64,000 nt of DNA from Bin80 sp965220365 (GTDB lineage: Bacteria > Bacteroidota > Rhodothermia > Rhodothermales > Bin80): the NCBI GenBank assembly GCA_965220365.1, contig OZ244823.1:372001-436000 (forward strand). Direction: 5' to 3'. This document shows positions 27,656 to 37,505 of this stretch, piece after piece. The position numbers and the translations under genes are program-made. Numbering within the stretch: position 1 is the stretch's first letter; each line of letters begins with the position of its first letter. Below the pieces are notes generated by a model. That model was not told where the DNA came from, did no database searches, and saw only the letters and a list, made by a program, of their open reading frames with translations.

Positions 27656-28600
27656 TCAATCAACTCCCCGCACCACCTCGGTAATTTCGTACGGCTGACT
27701 TTCCTTCATGCGACCGCGCAAGATGAGATCTCCCAAAAATCCTGTGCACATGAACTGAACCCCCACCATGATGAGCAATACTCCGAGCAAAAGAGAGGGG
27801 CGGTCACCCACTGGATTATCGTAAACAAACTTATCAATTGTGATCCATAAGCTGATTACAAAGCCCCCCAAAAAGGCCAACAACCCCATCGACCCGAAGA
27901 AATGCATGGGACGGGCACCAAAACGGGTCAGAAACATCACCGTCATGAGATCCAAACAGCCTCGGACATAACGCTCGAAGCCGAATTTAGACCGCCCATA
28001 CTGGCGGCTTCGATGATTTACCCGCTGTTCACCAATCCGGGTAAAGCCCTCCCATTTGGCCAAAAGTGGCAGATACCGGTGCATCTCTCCATAAATCTTC
28101 ATTGATTTGACGACTTCGAGCCGGTATGCTTTCAGGCCACAGTTAAAGTCATGTAGAGCAATCCCCGACACAATCCGGGTGACCAAATTGAAGAAGCGGC
28201 TGGGTAAAGTCTTTGTCCAAGGATCTTTTCGAACTTTTTTCCAGCCACTCACCAGATCCTGTCCTGCATCCACCGCAGCCACCAGTGACGGGATTTCACT
28301 TGGGTCATCCTGCAGGTCCGCATCCATTGTGATTACAACGCGTGCGCTCACATGCTCAAACCCGGCGGCAAGCGCCGCACTCTTTCCATAGTTGCGTCGG
28401 AGCTGAATCCCATTGAAGCGTTTGTCCGCCTCACGCTGACGAAGGATTTCAGCCCAAGAGTCGTCACGGGAACCGTCGTCAATGAACCAGACCTCGAAGG
28501 TCAATCCAGCCTCTTCACAACTGAATCGAATCTCATCAGCTAGAGAGGCAGTGGAGTCAGCCTCCTCATAGACAGGAACAACAATGCCGACATCCAACAT
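27656..28600 (-). CDS. Family 2 glycosyltransferase with two C-terminal membrane helices
   Basis: 314 residues from the ATG at 28600. A TTG two codons earlier is possible, but the ATG gives the standard start MLDVGIVVPVYEEADS. The GT-A fold shows FIDDGSRDDSW, NYGKSAALAAGFEHV and the metal-binding DADLQDDPSEIP. Two hydrophobic helices near 235-255 and 270-295 anchor it. This is the polyprenyl-phosphate glycosyltransferase type (DPM1/GtrB/ArnC-like), moving a sugar from NDP to undecaprenyl phosphate. It starts 6 bp after the gyrB stop and is probably cotranscribed with it. Confidence 0.92.
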   Translation of the reverse strand: MLDVGIVVPVYEEADSTASLADEIRFSCEEAGLTFEVWFIDDGSRDDSWAEILRQREADKRFNGIQLRRNYGKSAALAAGFEHVSARVVITMDADLQDDPSEIPSLVAAVDAGQDLVSGWKKVRKDPWTKTLPSRFFNLVTRIVSGIALHDFNCGLKAYRLEVVKSMKIYGEMHRYLPLLAKWEGFTRIGEQRVNHRSRQYGRSKFGFERYVRGCLDLMTVMFLTRFGARPMHFFGSMGLLAFLGGFVISLWITIDKFVYDNPVGDRPSLLLGVLLIMVGVQFMCTGFLGDLILRGRMKESQPYEITEVVRGVD

Positions 28601-28606
28601 GAGCAA

Positions 28607-30529
28607 CTATACATCCAGTGTAGCGTAGCGCGCATTCCGCTCAATGAACCGGCGGCGCGGCTCCACCTGATCTCCCATCAGCGTTGAGAAAATCCGATCA
28701 GCATGTACCGCATCTTCAATAGTCACACGCTTCAACTGACGCATTTCGGGATCCATGGTTGTATCCCAGAGCTGCCTTGGATTCATTTCTCCAAGTCCCT
28801 TGTAGCGCTGGATGACCACTTTGCCGCTACCATTTTCCTGCATGCGCTCTACCGCTTCGCGGAGGGCATCGTCGGACCAGCAGTATTCTTCCTTTTTTCC
28901 CTGTTTTGCTTTGTAGAGTGGTGGCAGTGCAATGAAGACCCGTCCGTGCTCAATCAGAGGACAAAGATGGCGATAGAAGAAGGTTAACAGAAGTGTCCGA
29001 ATATGAGCGCCATCTATATCTGCATCCGTCATGAGTAGGATCTTGTGGTAACGTAGCTTCTCAAGATCAAAATCCTCTTCGGAGACCGCAATGCCCGTCC
29101 CCAGGGCCGTGATAATATTTCGAATTTCCTCATTCTCCAGCACCCGATCCAGTCGGGCCTTTTCAACATTGAGAATTTTTCCCCGCAGAGGCAGGATTGC
29201 CTGGAAATGCCGATCCCGTGCCTGTTTGGCAGACCCACCCGCTGAATCCCCCTCCACCAGATAGAGCTCACTTTCTTCCGGCTTCCGCGAAGAGCAGTCC
29301 GCGAGCTTTCCTGGCAGCCCCCCGGAAGCAAATGCGTTTTTCCGCTGAACTAGGGCGCGGGCCTGCCGGGCGGCCTGCCGGGCTGTGGCCGCAATCACCA
29401 CCTTGTCTACGATCATCTTCAACTCCCTAGGATGATCTTCCAGCCAGTGATCGAGCTTCTCACCCACAACACTCTGCACCTGTCCCATCACCTCGGAGTT
29501 GCCCAGTTTCGTCTTCGTTTGCCCCTCGAACTGGGGATCCGCCACTTTTACGGAAAGCACCGCCGTAAGGCCCTCACGAAAATCATCTCCCGTCAGGTCA
29601 CCCTTAAAATTCTTGAACAGGTTGTTCCGCTCGGCACTGCTCTTCAGCGTCCGGGTCAATGCCGTCCTGAATCCCGAAATGTGAGTGCCCCCTTCATGCG
29701 TATGGATGTTGTTTACAAATGACAGCACATTCGAGGAAAATCCCGAATTATAGCGCATGGCAATTTCAACGGTCCCCGCATCATCCCGAAAACAGATGAC
29801 CTCATCATGGATCGGTGTACGTGACTCATCCAAGTATTCTACGAACTCACGCAGACCTCCCTCAAAGTAGTACTCTTCACGATCCTGTCGATCTGGACGA
29901 AGGTCCTCTATATTGATTTTTACTCTGGCATTCAGGTATGCAAGCTCACGAAGGCGCTTACTGATCGTATCAAACCGAAAATCACAATCAAGAAAAATGC
30001 TTTCATCCGGCCAGAAACGTATCCTGGTCCCCGTGGTCTCGTCTGACTTCATGGGACGAACTTTTTTCATATCAGCGACTGGCTGACCGCACTCATAGGC
30101 CTGCTCCCACAGGTATCCATCTCTGTACACACTTGCCTGTAAACGATGCGAGAGTGCATTTACACAGGAAAGTCCAACACCATGAAGTCCCCCGGACACT
30201 TTATAAGTCTTGTCATCAAATTTTCCGCCGGCATGCAGCACCGTCATCACAACTTCCAGCGCTGGCCTCTGCTGCTCCGGGTGCATCCCGACCGGGATGC
30301 CCCGGCCATTATCTCTGACCTCAACCGACCCATCCTTGCAGATACGAACCTCTATATGGTCACAGTGCCCCACCAGCGCTTCATCAATCGCATTATCAAC
30401 GACTTCATAAACCAGATGATGAAGTCCGCGGAGATTAACATCCCCGATATACATGGCGGGGCGCTTACGCACCGCCTCCAATCCATCTAGGATCTGGATA
30501 TTTTCAGCACTATACTCTGATTTTTTCAT
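28607..30529 (-). CDS. gyrB: DNA gyrase subunit B
   Basis: 640 residues, a normal length for GyrB without the proteobacterial insert. The GHKL ATPase motifs are EVVDNAIDEAL, DNGRGIPV and GGLHGVGLSCVNALS. The Toprim region has EGDSAGGSAKQARDR and DADIDGAHIRTLLLTFF. The C-terminus contains QRYKGLGEMNPRQLW. Together with GyrA, encoded elsewhere, it introduces negative supercoils into DNA. ParE is an alternative reading, but the sequence is closer to gyrase. The GT2 gene follows immediately. Confidence 0.95.
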   Translation of the reverse strand: MKKSEYSAENIQILDGLEAVRKRPAMYIGDVNLRGLHHLVYEVVDNAIDEALVGHCDHIEVRICKDGSVEVRDNGRGIPVGMHPEQQRPALEVVMTVLHAGGKFDDKTYKVSGGLHGVGLSCVNALSHRLQASVYRDGYLWEQAYECGQPVADMKKVRPMKSDETTGTRIRFWPDESIFLDCDFRFDTISKRLRELAYLNARVKINIEDLRPDRQDREEYYFEGGLREFVEYLDESRTPIHDEVICFRDDAGTVEIAMRYNSGFSSNVLSFVNNIHTHEGGTHISGFRTALTRTLKSSAERNNLFKNFKGDLTGDDFREGLTAVLSVKVADPQFEGQTKTKLGNSEVMGQVQSVVGEKLDHWLEDHPRELKMIVDKVVIAATARQAARQARALVQRKNAFASGGLPGKLADCSSRKPEESELYLVEGDSAGGSAKQARDRHFQAILPLRGKILNVEKARLDRVLENEEIRNIITALGTGIAVSEEDFDLEKLRYHKILLMTDADIDGAHIRTLLLTFFYRHLCPLIEHGRVFIALPPLYKAKQGKKEEYCWSDDALREAVERMQENGSGKVVIQRYKGLGEMNPRQLWDTTMDPEMRQLKRVTIEDAVHADRIFSTLMGDQVEPRRRFIERNARYATLDV

Positions 30530-30849
30530 GGATACCCTGATGGGGCTTTCTTCACTGCAAACCCCTACCGTTGTCTGTTGGATACAGGCAGCAACTCGCG
30601 ATCATCGAACAAAACAGGAGCACGCGAGAGGCACGTCTAATCCGATTGTACAAGCATTAATTTTTGGAGTCAAAACCATCGAACGGTACACATCGGATTT
30701 CTACTGCGTAATGGGCCGGTATCACTAGCAAAAATGTGGTTGTTTTCCACTCTACCGGCGACATGGAAGTAACCATTCCACGCCGTACTTGTTCCTTTAT
30801 GTGATCGTACGGTTCATGGAATTCATGGTGTTGCAGGGCTACACTGCGA
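30530..30849. other. Intergenic region between gyrB and hflX
   Basis: 320 bp without a credible gene on either strand. It precedes gyrB, so it should hold the gyrB promoter, and it follows the end of hflX. I see no clear terminator hairpin with a T run and no tRNA. Confidence 0.55.
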
Positions 30850-32181
30850 TCAGGTCTCCCCAGAGAGCCGCTTCAATCCTTTGTGAGGTGCAAGCAGGCG
30901 CGCAAGCTCGTCCGACTTGTCATTTGTGGTACGGAAACGCACATGGAGCGCCTCTTCGCTGGCGAGCTCCCCATTGCTACTCACCTGGACCAGTTCCTGA
31001 CTGAGCACCTCTCCTAGTCGCTGAACCTCTGCCAGAGTGCGACCATCGGTGACCGGGATCAAGGCGGAGTCCTCAACCTGTGTTCCCCGAACCATGTCTT
31101 CAACACGACTGCTCAGAGTATTCAGGCCAATTCCGCGTAAAGCGGCAATCTGGATTGCTTCCGGGTAATCGCGTTTCAAAGCAGGCAAGATTTCCGAGGG
31201 CGCTTCCAGTACATCAATCTTGTTAAAGACAAGCAGGGTAGGGATCTCCAGAGCACCGATTTCCTGCAGCGTTTGACGCACAACCGTCATCTGATTTTCA
31301 AAACCTGGATGCGCAGCACTGATCACATGGAGCAGCACATCACTTTGGCGCACTTCGTCAAGCGTACTCTTAAAGCTCTCAATCAGTTTGTGTGGCAGTT
31401 TACGGATGAATCCAACGGTGTCCGAAAGCAATACGGTCGTTGAGTTGGAAAGTGGCCACTGACGCGTGGTTGCATCCAGGGTTGCGAAAAGCCGATCCTC
31501 CGCAAAAACTCCACTTTGAGAAAGGGCGTTCATCAGGGTGGATTTCCCTGCATTCGTGTACCCTACGAGAGCGATTCTGCAATACTTTGCCCTTCGTCTT
31601 CTTTGGGTTCTGCGTTGCTGGTCTATGCGCTTCAGACGTTCGCGGAGCGTTGCCATGCGCTGCCCGATCAGTCTGCGGTCCGTCTCAATCTGGGTCTCTC
31701 CGGGGCCTCGTGTCCCAATCCCTCCCTGTTGCCTTGAAAGGTGTGTCCACTGCCTTGTCAACCGTGTCCGCAGATAATCCAGTTGTGCCAGTTCGACCTG
31801 GGTTTTGGCTACCGCCGTTTTTGCCCGCTTTGCAAAAATATCCAAAATGAGTTGGGATCGGTCAATGAGCTTGCAACCAATTAACCGCTCGAGATTTCGG
31901 ATCTGATTTGGGCTCAACTCATCATCAAACAATACAGTATTGATTTTTTCGCTTTGTACAATCTCTGCAATCTCTTCGACTTTTCCCGAGCCGATATATG
32001 TTGCTGGATTCGGTCTTTGCAGGACCTGCTTCACACGACCGGCCACGGATGCACCAGCCGTTTCCGCCAGTTGTGCCAACTCATCAAGAGAATCGTCTCC
32101 ACTGCCTTTTGCGTGCACTGCACCTACCAGTAGGACTGTCTCCTTATGCGGCTCACCCGTAATATGTAGTTTTCGTCCCAT
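30850..32181 (-). CDS. hflX: GTPase HflX
   Basis: 443 residues. The N-terminal HflX domain contains DDELSPNQIRNLERLIG and the coiled-coil RTRLTRQWTHLSRQQGGIGT with the glycine-rich GTRGPGETQIETDRR segment. The G domain has the P-loop GYTNAGKSTLMNAL, the G3 DTVGFIRKLP and G4 NKID. It binds the 50S subunit and splits stalled ribosomes under stress. The BatA-like gene ends 3 bp upstream, so the two form a leftward operon, an unexpected pairing of a ribosome factor with an envelope protein. Confidence 0.95.
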   Translation of the reverse strand: MGRKLHITGEPHKETVLLVGAVHAKGSGDDSLDELAQLAETAGASVAGRVKQVLQRPNPATYIGSGKVEEIAEIVQSEKINTVLFDDELSPNQIRNLERLIGCKLIDRSQLILDIFAKRAKTAVAKTQVELAQLDYLRTRLTRQWTHLSRQQGGIGTRGPGETQIETDRRLIGQRMATLRERLKRIDQQRRTQRRRRAKYCRIALVGYTNAGKSTLMNALSQSGVFAEDRLFATLDATTRQWPLSNSTTVLLSDTVGFIRKLPHKLIESFKSTLDEVRQSDVLLHVISAAHPGFENQMTVVRQTLQEIGALEIPTLLVFNKIDVLEAPSEILPALKRDYPEAIQIAALRGIGLNTLSSRVEDMVRGTQVEDSALIPVTDGRTLAEVQRLGEVLSQELVQVSSNGELASEEALHVRFRTTNDKSDELARLLAPHKGLKRLSGET

Positions 32182-32184
32182 ACT

Positions 32185-34215
32185 TTAACGATTCCGCCAA
32201 CGTGAAGCAAGGATCATTTCCGCTGCCAGAAGAAGAAGTGCCAGCACCAAAAAGTGACGCCAGAGCTCTACGCCTACGCGTGCCTGCCTCATCGCACTGT
32301 CGTCCTGGGAATCAACCTCCAGAACATCGACGGGGGTATCCAGTGCTTCTTCAAGTAGATCATCAGCCTCCTCTGGTTCTGCATAGGATAAACGGGATTC
32401 CCCAGGATCAAGCCCGACACTGACAAGCCGTGCGGGGAGATTTTCCACCCGTACCTGTGTGATCCCCGGTGAATCCGCTTTGAATTCAATCAGGCTTGCA
32501 CCAAAAACTTGGCGCTCTGTCGGCATTTGTTCGGTTCCATCCGGCATTTCCAGTGTGATTTGCCCCTGTACCGCAGCGACCCTGATCGTAGCCTGTTCAC
32601 CAACTAAGACTTCTTCTCCCTGCACGGATCCCCCTGCAGAAAGATAATGTGCTGCCCGGTACATCAGTGGAACAAATAGGCCGCGGACCGGCAAATCACT
32701 CCACGACAACTCCGGTGCCACCGCCAGAAAGAGTATATGACCATTCCTGTACTGGATTTCCTGTAAAAGCGGGGCCTGGCCCAGAAGCGTGATCAAGGTC
32801 TGCTCTGCGACGGCTCCTGACACGTATCGTGCAGCGCGATGAACACGCACCGCTTCCAATCTCTGAGTACGCTCTGAAGCTGTAAAGACCCCTTCGAACA
32901 GCGGGTGCTCAAAATCTGCCGATTCAATAGAAGTCTCCCATTCTTGAATCATTACACGCCCTGCATCAAACGCCTCCATGAGAATATTCACTGGAGCTGG
33001 ATCTGCACCTGGGAAAATCAGTAATCCGCCCCCATCCTGAACATACTGATTCAGCCTACCAACTTCCCCACTGCTCAACTCATCCAGTCCGATCAGAAAG
33101 ATTGCTGAGTACTGGCTCAGGGGCGCAGCCGCCAATCCACGCTGTGGGATTTTCGTTGTCTGTAATCCACCGGATTCATTCCGCAGAGAAAGGGCCAGTT
33201 CCACATGACTTGTCTGCGCCGAACGACCATGCACCACCAGGATATCTCTCCGCTCCGGTACGTTGAGCGTGAAATGCCGCTGGTTATCCTCTGCCAACCC
33301 ATCATCCTCTGTCACCACATAGCCTTCAATCCATCCCCGTGTCTCTGCTGCTCCTCGAAGCAATACACGGACCGGCACCTCGGGTGCAAGTGCAACGCTG
33401 GTTTGCGCAACCCGCTTGTCTTCCAGATACAAACTCACGGCATAGTCATCAATTGGCGAGGCTCCATGATTGACCACGGTTGCCTCAACCGCAACGGGTG
33501 TACCCGGATCTACAATCCGGCTGACAACCCGTACATCAGCAATTCCTACGTTGGGCCTCACTTCTGTTCCACCGACAGGAATCAACATCACACGAATGTC
33601 CCCCTGCAGGGATGTCTGCAGGGAATCCATCAACGTGGACTCCTGAAGATCCCCCAAGTAATAGACGACCCTGTTTAGATGCGTCGCCTCCTGGCTCAGC
33701 AGTTCGGCTGCCTGCCGTATCGCTGAAACCGCTGCTGTGGTCACGTAAGTTGGCTGTAACCCCATCAAATCGTCGGAGGGTTCAAGTTGCTGTGCATCCG
33801 ACCGCATGATAAAGATCTCATCCCCTGGGGCGGCTGACTGCGCAATGGACTGCGCCATCGCTTTTGCCTGGTCCAGACGTGTTCCCTCAGAGTCCCGCTG
33901 CATCATGGACAGGGATGCATCAATCGCCAGTACCATCGAGACACTGGAACGCCCAAAAAACTGTGTACTGGAGGATCCAACCAATGTTGGGCGCGCAAAC
34001 ACAAAAACCAAGGCACACAATGCCAACGTCCTCAAAATAAGCAGCAGCCAGTTGCGGATACGCACTCGCTGTACAGCCATTCGCTGGATGGACCGCAAGA
34101 GAGCAAGCGAACTGTACTCCAGACGCCTTGGCCGCCGGAAATTGAACAGATGTACGAGTAAGGGAAGAACCGTCGCGATTAATCCTATTAAGACCAGCGG
34201 ATTAACAAAAATCAT
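32185..34215 (-). CDS. BatA-like von Willebrand protein with membrane helices
   Basis: 676 residues from the ATG at 34215; a longer frame from 34284 adds 23 residues of no family character before the natural first helix. The N-terminal BatA domain has NPLVLIGLIATVLPLLVHLF and a second helix at about 57-75. The VWA domain starts near residue 91 with the MIDAS motif DASLSM. A glutamine-amidotransferase-like region follows near 330-420 (YVQDGGGLLIFPG). A last helix (about 652-672) ends at ASRWR. Such proteins work with MoxR ATPases in envelope stress or protein maturation. Here moxR is 30 kb away. It is divergent from uvrA and followed by hflX. Confidence 0.88.
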   Translation of the reverse strand: MIFVNPLVLIGLIATVLPLLVHLFNFRRPRRLEYSSLALLRSIQRMAVQRVRIRNWLLLILRTLALCALVFVFARPTLVGSSSTQFFGRSSVSMVLAIDASLSMMQRDSEGTRLDQAKAMAQSIAQSAAPGDEIFIMRSDAQQLEPSDDLMGLQPTYVTTAAVSAIRQAAELLSQEATHLNRVVYYLGDLQESTLMDSLQTSLQGDIRVMLIPVGGTEVRPNVGIADVRVVSRIVDPGTPVAVEATVVNHGASPIDDYAVSLYLEDKRVAQTSVALAPEVPVRVLLRGAAETRGWIEGYVVTEDDGLAEDNQRHFTLNVPERRDILVVHGRSAQTSHVELALSLRNESGGLQTTKIPQRGLAAAPLSQYSAIFLIGLDELSSGEVGRLNQYVQDGGGLLIFPGADPAPVNILMEAFDAGRVMIQEWETSIESADFEHPLFEGVFTASERTQRLEAVRVHRAARYVSGAVAEQTLITLLGQAPLLQEIQYRNGHILFLAVAPELSWSDLPVRGLFVPLMYRAAHYLSAGGSVQGEEVLVGEQATIRVAAVQGQITLEMPDGTEQMPTERQVFGASLIEFKADSPGITQVRVENLPARLVSVGLDPGESRLSYAEPEEADDLLEEALDTPVDVLEVDSQDDSAMRQARVGVELWRHFLVLALLLLAAEMILASRWRNR

Positions 34216-34327
34216 ATAGTAACGTGTGCACTCGTACCGGCAGTCACTTGCTACAGATGCCTTGCCACACGGTTCCGAGAGCAAGTTGCCCGGATATGCG
34301 TAAAAAGGGGTTTGATCTCAGGTCCCT

Positions 34328-37168
34328 ATGTCTCATTTGAGTCCCCGCGACTACATTACGGTCCGGGGTGCCCGTCAGCATAACCTAAAGGGCTTTGATT
34401 TGACCTTGCCGAAGCGCCGCCTCGTGGTCGTAACCGGCCCCTCCGGTTCTGGTAAGTCAAGCCTAGCCTTTGACACTATTTTTGCAGAGGGCCAGAGGCG
34501 TTACATGGAAAGCTTGAGTTCCTACGCGCGCCAGTTTCTGGAGCGAATGGATAAGCCCGATGTGGATTTTATTACGGGGCTTGCACCAGCCATCGCCATT
34601 GAGCAACGTGTACTCTCGAAAAACCCGCGTTCAACGGTAGCCACACAAACAGAAATCTATGACCATCTCCGTATGCTCTACGCCCAGATCGGTAAAATCG
34701 TCTCTCCGATCAGTGGAAATGTGGTTACCCGGGACACCCCCCGTTCCGTCGCCAATACCCTTCGGACCAGCTTACCAGATGGCACGCGATTCTATTTAGC
34801 CTTTCCCGCCCGGAATGGTGACTCTAGTTCTCCTCCTTTGGATATCCTCATGGAGAGAGGCTTCCATCGGTTACTTTACCTCTCCGAGGAAAAAAAGATT
34901 AACCTGTTTGATCTGACAAAGTCGAGGCCCGATGATCTTCCGGTCCCGGTAAGCTTGACTTGGGTACTACTTGACCGCCTGATGATCAGGAAAGATGATG
35001 AGAAAGCAACAAGTCGCATCGCCGATTCGGTTGAGTTGGCGTTTCGTGAAGGGCATGGGGACTGCTCTGTCTTTGTCCCTTCGACAACCTCCCGGGATCT
35101 TCTCGAATCCAGACTGGATTTCTGCAAGTGGCTCGAATTAGATGGGATGACTTTTGAGAAGCCACATCCGAAGATGTTCTCCTTTACCAGCCCGCTGGGT
35201 GCCTGCCCCTCTTGTAATGGGTATGGCCGATCGAAGGGACTGGACCGGGACTTGGTCATCCCTGACCCAACGCTGTCTCTCGTTGAAGGAGCCCTGAAGC
35301 CATTTGAAGGATCCAGGTGGAGTAAATTCAGGGACGGCATGCTTCAGTGTGCAAAGAAGATGGGGATTGATACCCGGGTGGCGTACGAAAGCCTTCCTGA
35401 AGAACATAAGCACGTTTTATGGCATGGGGATGGATTCTCGTATAAGGGAGTTTTTGGCTTCTTCCGGTATCTGAAACGTAATACCTACAGCAAATCCTAC
35501 CGCTTTCATAATGCCCGGTTCATGGGCTTCGGTGATTGTATAGAATGCAACGGAGCACGTCTTCGTCAAGACGCCTTGTATGTACAGGTTGGTGGCAAAC
35601 ATCTTGGCCAAGTGGTTGAGATGACGATACAGGAGGCCAAAGAATTCTTTGATCACCTCAAGCTCTCCCGCTATGATCAGGAGGCCTCCGAGATCCTGCT
35701 CCACGAAATTCGCAAACGTCTCCGCTTCCTGATTGATGTTGGTCTTGAGTATATCACTCTGGGACGATTATCCGAGACGCTCAGCGGGGGGGAGAGTCAG
35801 CGAATCCGCTTAGCCACAGCGCTCGGAAGTGCTCTCGTTGGAGCACTTTACGTCCTTGATGAACCTACGATTGGGCTCCATCCAAGAGATACATTGCGTC
35901 TGATTGCGATTCTCAAGCGCATGCGTGATTTGGGGAACACCGTGATTGTGGTTGAGCATGACCCGGATGTGATCCGCAGTGCAGATCATGTCGTTGACCT
36001 GGGGCCAGAATCAGGAAACCGGGGAGGCGAATTGATCTTCCAGGGCCCAATCAATGAGATGCTCAAGCACGCAAATTCAAGGACCGGCGCTTACCTCAGC
36101 GGGAATGAGTCGATCCCTGTTCCTGAAAAACGCCGCAAGCCTGACTGGGCTCGTGTCGCTGAAATCAAGGGGGCAAACCTCCACAACCTGAAAAACCTTG
36201 ATGTCAAATTCCCCCTGGAACTGATTACCTGTGTGACTGGAGTCAGCGGCTCAGGTAAATCCACGCTGGTCCAGGAAATTTTATACAGGAGGTTAAAACA
36301 GTCGCTTAGTCCCGAATTCCTTGATCCGAATACTTATTTTCTTTGCAAATCGCTGAACGTTCACGAGAGCATCAAGTCGGTCCAGATTGTTGACCAATCA
36401 CCAATCGGGCGCTCTTCACGCTCGAATCCGGTGACCTATGTGAAGGCCTTTGACATCATCCGGCACCTTTTTTCAAAAACCCCACAATCAATACTACACA
36501 ACTATCAACCCGGATTTTTTTCGTTCAATATCCCGGGAGGGCGCTGCTCTGAATGTGATGGCGAGGGAACGGTCACTGTGGAAATGCAGTTCCTATCCGA
36601 TCTCCATCTTCCTTGTGAAGAATGTAACGGTACCCGTTACAGTGACGAAGCACTGCATGTGCTCTACAGGGGAAAGAATATCCACGAGGTCCTCAACCTG
36701 TCTGTTGACCAGGCGCTGGAGTTTTTCGGTGACCACGCCCGTCTATGCCGGTTGCTTTCACCACTGCAGACTGTTGGACTCGGCTATCTGAAATTAGGGC
36801 AACCTGCACCGACATTGTCCGGCGGGGAAGCACAGCGAATTAAATTGGCGAGTTGCCTGGTTCAGCAACCCAATTACCACGTCTTCTACATATTTGACGA
36901 GCCCACAACCGGATTACATTTTGTGGACGTGCAGAAATTGATCCATGCATTTGAGCAACTCGTTGAAGCAAAACACACGGTTGTGATCATAGAACACAAC
37001 CTGGATACGCTCAAATGCGCCGACCATATCATTGACCTGGGACCCGAGGGCGGCTCAAATGGTGGTCGCATTGTTGCCTCCGGGACTCCAGAAGAGATCA
37101 TCCGCGTTCCTGAAAGTCATACTGGGCGTTTCCTGGCCCCTTTGCTTACACCGAAAAAGAGGGCCTAA
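34328..37168 (+). CDS. uvrA: Excinuclease ABC subunit A
   Basis: 946 residues, the usual UvrA length. It has two ABC modules: Walker A GPSGSGKSSLAFDTIFAEGQ and signature LSGGESQRIRLATALGS in the first, GVSGSGKSTLVQEIL and LSGGEAQRIKLAS in the second. Zinc-binding cysteines are CPSCNGYG and CIECNG in the first half, CSECDGEG and CEECNG in the second. The segment AQIGKIVSPISGNVVTRD has SP in place of the CP found in many bacteria, a pattern I associate with Bacteroidota UvrA. It recognises bulky DNA damage and loads UvrB. It is monocistronic here. Confidence 0.96.
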   Translation: MSHLSPRDYITVRGARQHNLKGFDLTLPKRRLVVVTGPSGSGKSSLAFDTIFAEGQRRYMESLSSYARQFLERMDKPDVDFITGLAPAIAIEQRVLSKNPRSTVATQTEIYDHLRMLYAQIGKIVSPISGNVVTRDTPRSVANTLRTSLPDGTRFYLAFPARNGDSSSPPLDILMERGFHRLLYLSEEKKINLFDLTKSRPDDLPVPVSLTWVLLDRLMIRKDDEKATSRIADSVELAFREGHGDCSVFVPSTTSRDLLESRLDFCKWLELDGMTFEKPHPKMFSFTSPLGACPSCNGYGRSKGLDRDLVIPDPTLSLVEGALKPFEGSRWSKFRDGMLQCAKKMGIDTRVAYESLPEEHKHVLWHGDGFSYKGVFGFFRYLKRNTYSKSYRFHNARFMGFGDCIECNGARLRQDALYVQVGGKHLGQVVEMTIQEAKEFFDHLKLSRYDQEASEILLHEIRKRLRFLIDVGLEYITLGRLSETLSGGESQRIRLATALGSALVGALYVLDEPTIGLHPRDTLRLIAILKRMRDLGNTVIVVEHDPDVIRSADHVVDLGPESGNRGGELIFQGPINEMLKHANSRTGAYLSGNESIPVPEKRRKPDWARVAEIKGANLHNLKNLDVKFPLELITCVTGVSGSGKSTLVQEILYRRLKQSLSPEFLDPNTYFLCKSLNVHESIKSVQIVDQSPIGRSSRSNPVTYVKAFDIIRHLFSKTPQSILHNYQPGFFSFNIPGGRCSECDGEGTVTVEMQFLSDLHLPCEECNGTRYSDEALHVLYRGKNIHEVLNLSVDQALEFFGDHARLCRLLSPLQTVGLGYLKLGQPAPTLSGGEAQRIKLASCLVQQPNYHVFYIFDEPTTGLHFVDVQKLIHAFEQLVEAKHTVVIIEHNLDTLKCADHIIDLGPEGGSNGGRIVASGTPEEIIRVPESHTGRFLAPLLTPKKRA

Positions 37169-37505
37169 ATTATTTCAGTGAAGATCCCCGATAGGATCCG
37201 CTTCTAAAACACCCACCCCACAGTAAAGATCTGCCCCTTGGCGGTACGCCTGGCTCTCATCCTGTTTGCAGGATGGCAATCCTGAGCAGGACTGATCCTT
37301 GGGATTGAAAAACCAAGTTCTTCCTCTTTTGTATCGCCTTTGCATGTCATGAAGAGAACACGAGGGATGATAAGCTCAACCGGACGCAACTGTGTCATCA
37401 TAAGATCTGCGTGGATGCGAAGTTGGTGAGTGTGGTCGTGGAGGCGATGACATTTGGAACCAAACCCCTGAATGAGTATAGCACGGTTAGCTGGGTTGTG
37501 CAACC
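37169..37505. other. Intergenic region between uvrA and the second coiled-coil gene
   Basis: 337 bp. It holds a hairpin CAGGAT/ATCCTG with loop GGCA (37269-37284), without a T run, and the leader segment shared with the region before 21248. A minus-strand frame ending IFTVGWVF resembles a barrel-protein end, but I reject it for lack of signal peptide and family sense. No other gene is seen. Confidence 0.5.
37369..37505 (+). repeat. Leader segment homologous to the one at 21108-21247
   Basis: This is the second copy of the leader described at 21108. It opens GATAAGCTCAACC and ends at the ATG of the paralogous coiled-coil gene, 137 bp later compared with 140 bp in the first copy. The retained spacing suggests the genes were duplicated with their upstream region, or that the leader is under selection. 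Confidence 0.55.
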
